A stretch of 10,872 nt of DNA from JANNGZ01 sp031404155 (lineage in GTDB: Bacteria; Pseudomonadota; Gammaproteobacteria; Burkholderiales; Burkholderiaceae_C). Shown here one piece after another: positions 7,969-10,872 of this stretch (its first letter is position 1; each line of letters opens with the position of its first letter). Made by a program: the position numbers and the translations under genes. The stretch is from assembly GCA_031404155.1 (NCBI GenBank), contig JANNGZ010000338.1, positions 1 to 10,872 of the forward strand, written 5' to 3'. The notes beneath the pieces are model-generated. The model was not told the DNA's origin. It saw only the letters and a program-made list of their open reading frames with translations, and ran no database searches.

Positions 7969-8064
7969 TCCCGAGGGTTTACCAAGCCCCAAGTCGCAGA
8001 CAGACAAGCGGCTTGCCGATCCGGTGCCACCAGCACCGCCGTCCCGGCCCAGACCCATCGAGTC

Positions 8065-8071
8065 GAAGGAG
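8065..8071 (+). promoter_or_regulatory. Shine-Dalgarno GAAGGAG for iscR
   Basis: GAAGGAG lies seven bases before the ATG at 8079. It decides this start over an in-frame ATG at 8013, whose extra 22 residues have no place in the IscR family. Confidence 0.85.
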
Positions 8072-8078
8072 TATTTCA

Positions 8079-8612
8079 ATGCGTCTCACCACCAAAGGCA
8101 GATTTGCCGTCACCGCAATGATCGACCTGGGCCTGCGTTCGCAGAACGGCCCGGTGGCCTTGGCCGCGATCAGCCAGCGCCAGCAGATCTCGCTGTCCTA
8201 CCTCGAACAGCTCTTCGGCAAGTTGCGCCGGCACGAGTTGGTCGAGAGCACCCGCGGCCCCGGCGGCGGCTATTCGCTGGGCCGCAAAGCCGACGAAATC
8301 ACCGTGGCCGACATCATTGTCGCGGTGGACGAGCCGATCGACGCCACCGGCTGCGCCGGCAAGGAAAACTGCATGGGCGACGACACCGGCCGCTGCATGA
8401 CGCACGACCTGTGGGCCGGCCTGAACACCAAGATGATCGAGTTCCTGGACTCGATCACGCTGAAGAAGCTGGTGGATGAGCAGCTGGCCAAGGGCGTGTC
8501 TATCGAGGAGACACCGGTCAAGCGCGCGATCTCCAGCGTGCCGGTGGTCAAGCCGATCAAGATCACCGCGCCGAACTCGGTCTTCGCGCTCGGCGGTTCC
8601 TTCATCAAGTAG
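8079..8612 (+). CDS. iscR: Rrf2-family Fe-S cluster regulator IscR
   Basis: This 177-residue Rrf2-type repressor controls the isc operon. It starts MRLTTKGRFAVTAM like E. coli IscR, with a winged helix over about 1-65 (ISLSYLEQLF recognition helix, RGPGGGY wing). The cluster ligands are Cys92, Cys98, Cys106 and probably His109 (the Cys-Met-Thr-His element). E. coli has five residues between the second and third Cys; here there are seven, a two-residue insertion. The C-terminal tail is also longer than the 162-residue E. coli protein. When [2Fe-2S]-loaded it should bind the two operators upstream and repress isc. When cluster is scarce, apo-IscR releases them. It is the first gene of the operon, 48 bases before iscS. 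Confidence 0.97.
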   Translation: MRLTTKGRFAVTAMIDLGLRSQNGPVALAAISQRQQISLSYLEQLFGKLRRHELVESTRGPGGGYSLGRKADEITVADIIVAVDEPIDATGCAGKENCMGDDTGRCMTHDLWAGLNTKMIEFLDSITLKKLVDEQLAKGVSIEETPVKRAISSVPVVKPIKITAPNSVFALGGSFIK

Positions 8613-8660
8613 TTCCGGTTCCACACCCCGCAGCCCGCTGCGTTCAGCCCCCGCTTTCAA

Positions 8661-9881
8661 ATGGACCTGACCCCGCACTTCCCGATCTACATGGACTACG
8701 GCGCCACCACGCCCTGCGACCCGCGGGTCGTCGAAGCCATGATCCCGTGGTTGCGCGAACATTTCGGCAACCCGGCCTCGCGCAGCCACGCCTGGGGCTG
8801 GGAAGCAGAAGAGGCGGTGGAGAAGGCGCGGGTGCAGGTGGCCGAACTGATCAACGCCGACCCGCGAGAGATTGTCTGGACCTCGGGCGCGACCGAGAGC
8901 AACAACCTCGCGATCAAGGGCGCGGCGCAGTTCTACAAGACGCGCGGCAAGCACATCGTCACCGTCCGCACCGAACACAAGGCGGTGCTGGACACGGTGC
9001 GTGAACTTGAGCGCCAGGGCTTCGACGCGACCTATCTGGAGGTGCAGGAAGACGGCCTGCTCGACCTGGAGAAGTTCAAGGCCGCGCTGCGCCCGGACAC
9101 GATCCTGGTCTCGGTGATGTTCGTCAACAACGAGATCGGCGTCATCCAGGACATCCCGGCGATCGGCGCGATCTGCCGCGAGCGCGGCATCATTTTTCAT
9201 GTCGACGCGGCACAGGCCACCGGCAAGGTGGCGATCGACATGGCCAAGCTGCCGGTCGACCTGCTCAGCCTGGCTTCGCACAAGACCTATGGGCCCAAGG
9301 GCATCGGCGCGCTGTATGTGCGGCGCAAGCCGCGGGTGCGCATCGAAGCGCAGATGCACGGCGGCGGGCACGAACGCGGCATGCGCTCGGGCACGCTGCC
9401 CACGCACCAGTGCGTCGGCATGGGCGAGGCCTTCCGGATTGCGCGTGCCGAGATGGGCGTCGAGAGCGAGCGCATTCGCATGCTGCAAACGCGGCTGATC
9501 AATGGGCTGAAGGACATCGAGCAGGTATTCATCAACGGCCACGTCGAAAAGCGCGTGCCGCACAACCTGAACATCAGCTTCAACTTCGTCGAGGGCGAGT
9601 CGCTGATCATGGGCGTGAAGGGCATCGCGGTGAGTTCGGGATCGGCCTGCACCTCGGCCAGCCTGGAGCCGAGCTATGTGCTGCGCGCCCTCGGCCGCAG
9701 CGACGAACTTGCGCACTCGAGCCTGCGCATGACCATCGGCCGCTTCACCACCGAAGAAGAGATCGACTACGCGATCAGCACGTTGAAGGACCGCGTGGCC
9801 AAGCTGCGCGAACTCTCGCCGTTGTGGGAGATGTTCAAGGACGGCATCGACATCAGCAGCATTCAATGGGCTGCTCATTGA
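8661..9881 (+). CDS. iscS: Cysteine desulfurase IscS
   Basis: This 406-residue PLP-dependent class V aminotransferase-fold enzyme converts L-cysteine to alanine and passes the sulfur, as persulfide, to IscU and other acceptors. Visible key residues are His106 (TEHKAVL), Asp182 and Gln185 (HVDAAQATG), the PLP-binding Lys208 (ASHKTYGPKG), and the persulfide-forming Cys330 in the loop SSGSACTSAS. The C-terminus IQWAAH resembles the E. coli IEWAHH end, near which IscU docks. Length and motifs are those of housekeeping IscS rather than NifS or SufS. The ATG at 8661 is used because it gives the usual short leader before HFPIYMDY. There is no clear ribosome binding site, and Met11 is a less likely alternative. 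The protein is cytosolic. Confidence 0.97.
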   Translation: MDLTPHFPIYMDYGATTPCDPRVVEAMIPWLREHFGNPASRSHAWGWEAEEAVEKARVQVAELINADPREIVWTSGATESNNLAIKGAAQFYKTRGKHIVTVRTEHKAVLDTVRELERQGFDATYLEVQEDGLLDLEKFKAALRPDTILVSVMFVNNEIGVIQDIPAIGAICRERGIIFHVDAAQATGKVAIDMAKLPVDLLSLASHKTYGPKGIGALYVRRKPRVRIEAQMHGGGHERGMRSGTLPTHQCVGMGEAFRIARAEMGVESERIRMLQTRLINGLKDIEQVFINGHVEKRVPHNLNISFNFVEGESLIMGVKGIAVSSGSACTSASLEPSYVLRALGRSDELAHSSLRMTIGRFTTEEEIDYAISTLKDRVAKLRELSPLWEMFKDGIDISSIQWAAH

Positions 9882-9996
9882 TGAAACCCCCGGCCGCGGG
9901 GTACCGCGGCCACCCCCCGAGGGGGTGCAGGGCCGCTTGGGGCGGGCCGGCGCCGGCCCCGGGCGCGAACGGAACGCTTTGAGATCGGAGAACGAA
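9882..9996 (+). repeat. G+C-rich triple-hairpin intergenic element between iscS and iscU
   Basis: Three inverted repeats lie in 115 bases. The first has 8-bp arms GGCCGCGG / CCGCGGCC around GGTA (9892-9911). The second has 7-bp arms CACCCCC / GGGGGTG around CGA (9911-9927). The third is a perfect 16-bp palindrome, GGGCCGGCGCCGGCCC (9944-9959). No T-tract follows, so it does not look like an intrinsic terminator. It resembles a REP-type or mRNA-processing element within an operon. Confidence 0.8.
9987..9990 (+). promoter_or_regulatory. Ribosome binding site for iscU
   Basis: GGAG lies six bases before the ATG at 9997. It supports this start over the in-frame ATG at 9925, which would translate part of the hairpin element into a tail not found in IscU. 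Confidence 0.75.
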
Positions 9997-10401
9997 ATGG
10001 CATACAGCGACAAGGTCATCGACCACTATGAAAACCCGCGCAACGTCGGCTCCTTCGAAAAGGGCGACGACACGGTGGGCACCGGCATGGTCGGCGCGCC
10101 GGCCTGCGGCGACGTGATGAAATTGCAGATCAAGGTCAACCCGCAAACCGGGCTGATCGAGGACGCCAAGTTCAAGACCTACGGCTGCGGCTCGGCGATC
10201 GCGTCGAGCTCGCTGGTGACCGAGTGGGTCAAGGGCAAGTCGCTCGACCAGGCGCTGACGATCAAGAACACCAACATCGCCGAGGAACTCGCGCTGCCGC
10301 CGGTGAAAATCCACTGCTCGATCCTGGCCGAGGACGCGATCAAGGCCGCGGTGGAAGACTACAAGGCCAAGCACGGCGCGACCGCCCACACGGAGCACTG
10401 A
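9997..10401 (+). CDS. iscU: Iron-sulfur cluster scaffold IscU
   Basis: This 134-residue scaffold builds [2Fe-2S] clusters from iron and IscS-derived sulfur, then hands them on with help from HscA/HscB. It begins MAYSDKVIDHYENPRNVG, the standard family start. The cluster ligands are Cys37, Cys64 and Cys107, with Asp39 (ACGDVM) and His106 adjacent. The LPPVK motif recognised by the HscA chaperone is at 100-104. Numbering is one higher than E. coli from the second Cys onward. All catalytic residues are present. It follows the hairpin element and ends seven bases before iscA. Confidence 0.97.
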   Translation: MAYSDKVIDHYENPRNVGSFEKGDDTVGTGMVGAPACGDVMKLQIKVNPQTGLIEDAKFKTYGCGSAIASSSLVTEWVKGKSLDQALTIKNTNIAEELALPPVKIHCSILAEDAIKAAVEDYKAKHGATAHTEH

Positions 10402-10408
10402 TCCTTTC

Positions 10409-10732
10409 ATGGCCGTCACTCTCACCGAAGCCGCGGCACGCCATGTGTCCCGCTACATCAGCCGGCGCGGCAAAGGCGTCGGCGTGCGCCTGGGCGTCAA
10501 GACCACCGGCTGTTCAGGCCTGGCCTACAAGCTCGAATACGCCGACGACGTGGCGCCCGAGGACCATGTGTTCGAGGGCCATGGCGTGAAGGTGCTGATC
10601 GACCCGAAGAGCCTGCCCTACATCGACGGCACCGAACTCGACTTCGTTCGCGAAGGCCTGAACGAAGGCTTCAAGTTCCACAACCCGCGCGAGAAAGACC
10701 GCTGCGGCTGCGGCGAATCGTTCCGCGTCTAG
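10409..10732 (+). CDS. iscA: A-type iron-sulfur carrier IscA
   Basis: This 107-residue A-type carrier matches E. coli IscA in length and in the three conserved cysteines, Cys35 (TTGCSGLAY) and Cys99/Cys101 (DRCGCGESF). IscA accepts or holds iron or clusters and delivers them to target proteins, particularly for [4Fe-4S] maturation. Its position directly after iscU favours IscA over ErpA or SufA. There is no good ribosome binding site in the seven bases after the iscU stop. A GGAG at 10392-10395 is about 13 bases from the ATG, so translational coupling to iscU is likely. The stop lies in a 7-bp tandem duplication. Confidence 0.95.
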   Translation: MAVTLTEAAARHVSRYISRRGKGVGVRLGVKTTGCSGLAYKLEYADDVAPEDHVFEGHGVKVLIDPKSLPYIDGTELDFVREGLNEGFKFHNPREKDRCGCGESFRV

Positions 10733-10739
10733 CGTCTAG
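10726..10739 (+). repeat. 7-bp tandem duplication at the iscA stop
   Basis: CGTCTAG occurs twice in a row. The first copy contains the iscA stop codon TAG (10730-10732). It looks like a simple slippage duplication just outside the coding region. Confidence 0.7.
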
Positions 10740-10757
10740 GCGCGCCGAATCAGATCC

Positions 10758-10787
10758 TGGCGCGGCATCGGTCCGCGCCATTTTTTT
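10758..10787 (+). terminator. Intrinsic terminator after iscA
   Basis: A perfect 8-bp stem, TGGCGCGG (10758-10765) and CCGCGCCA (10773-10780), closes a 7-base loop. It is followed at once by seven T residues (10781-10787). It is the clearest rho-independent terminator in the window. It lies 26 bases after iscA and before the next possible start at 10809. Confidence 0.9.
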
Positions 10788-10808
10788 GCCACCGGTTCAT
10801 CTCTCCAC

Positions 10809-10872
10809 ATGAACGCCCCGCCTGGCCTCGTCAACGCCGGCCCTGCAAATCCGGGCCGGGACATGCCCGAGC
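10809..10872 (+). CDS. Possible start of the next gene (partial; hscB expected by synteny)
   Basis: An ATG at 10809 opens a frame that runs off the window, reading MNAPPGLVNAGPANPGRDMPE. A second in-frame ATG is at 10863. The visible residues are too few and too Pro/Gly/Ala-rich to assign a family, and no good ribosome binding site precedes either ATG. In most proteobacterial isc clusters hscB follows iscA, so this could be its 5' end or an unusual N-terminal extension. That is inference from gene order only. Confidence 0.3.
   Translation, partial: MNAPPGLVNAGPANPGRDMPE

Larger units (their letters stand above)
7728..8078. other. Divergent intergenic region between the winged-helix regulator and iscR
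   Basis: These 351 bases separate the start of the leftward regulator from that of iscR. The right part holds the iscR promoter, two IscR operators and the leader. The leader contains a small hairpin, CGGTGC / GCACCG with loop CACCA (8022-8038). The left part, about 7728-7900, must hold the regulator's promoter, but I cannot pick out convincing -35 and -10 boxes on the reverse strand. I see no open frame here that looks coding. Confidence 0.7.

Noticed and set aside
8013..8078. Upstream in-frame start for iscR
   Set aside because: It adds 22 residues not found in IscR and lacks a ribosome binding site, whereas the ATG at 8079 has GAAGGAG in place.
9925..9996. Upstream in-frame start for iscU
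   Set aside because: It would translate the palindromic element; the family start MAYSDKV at 9997 has a GGAG six bases before it.
8076..10019. A long - strand frame opposite iscR, iscS and the start of iscU
   Set aside because: It spans three real genes and a hairpin region in antisense, with low-complexity composition.

Overview
The window is high-G+C proteobacterial DNA, most likely from a betaproteobacterium of the order Burkholderiales. The main support is the isc cluster. Its IscR has a Burkholderiales-like length (177 aa) and a two-residue insertion in the cluster-ligand loop compared with E. coli. The assignment is inference from protein features, because no rRNA or other marker lies here.

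Left half (1-5096, + strand): the 3' end of an unrecognised gene is followed, with the stop codon overlapping a Shine-Dalgarno sequence, by a berberine-bridge-type FAD oxidoreductase. Four bases after that begins an 1100-residue signalling protein: SAM domain, Leu-Met-Pro repeat linker, class III nucleotide cyclase domain, AAA-type ATPase and TPR-like C-terminal half. The tight packing suggests one transcript.

Middle (5097-7727, - strand): an 876-residue transcriptional regulator points toward the cyclase gene. It has an OmpR/PhoB-type winged helix, a STAND-like (NB-ARC/AfsR-like) ATPase and a helical-repeat C-terminus. The two genes converge so tightly that their stop codons abut as TGATCA, leaving no room for a terminator. 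Both are large multidomain ATPases of the signal-transduction type.

Right half (7728-10872, + strand): a 351-base divergent intergenic region carries two tandem type 1 IscR operators over a probable promoter. The iron-sulfur cluster assembly genes iscR, iscS, iscU and iscA follow. IscS supplies sulfur from cysteine, IscU is the scaffold, IscA is an A-type carrier, and IscR with its own cluster represses the operon. A 115-base gap full of G+C-rich hairpins separates iscS from iscU. A clear intrinsic terminator follows iscA, just before a gene cut by the window edge that might be hscB.

I found no mobile element, CRISPR array, tRNA or rRNA, and no convincing novel defence-like system. The most interesting items are the oxidoreductase/cyclase pairing with its altered cyclase site, the abutting convergent stops, the operator architecture of iscR, and the hairpins and terminator that divide the isc transcript.
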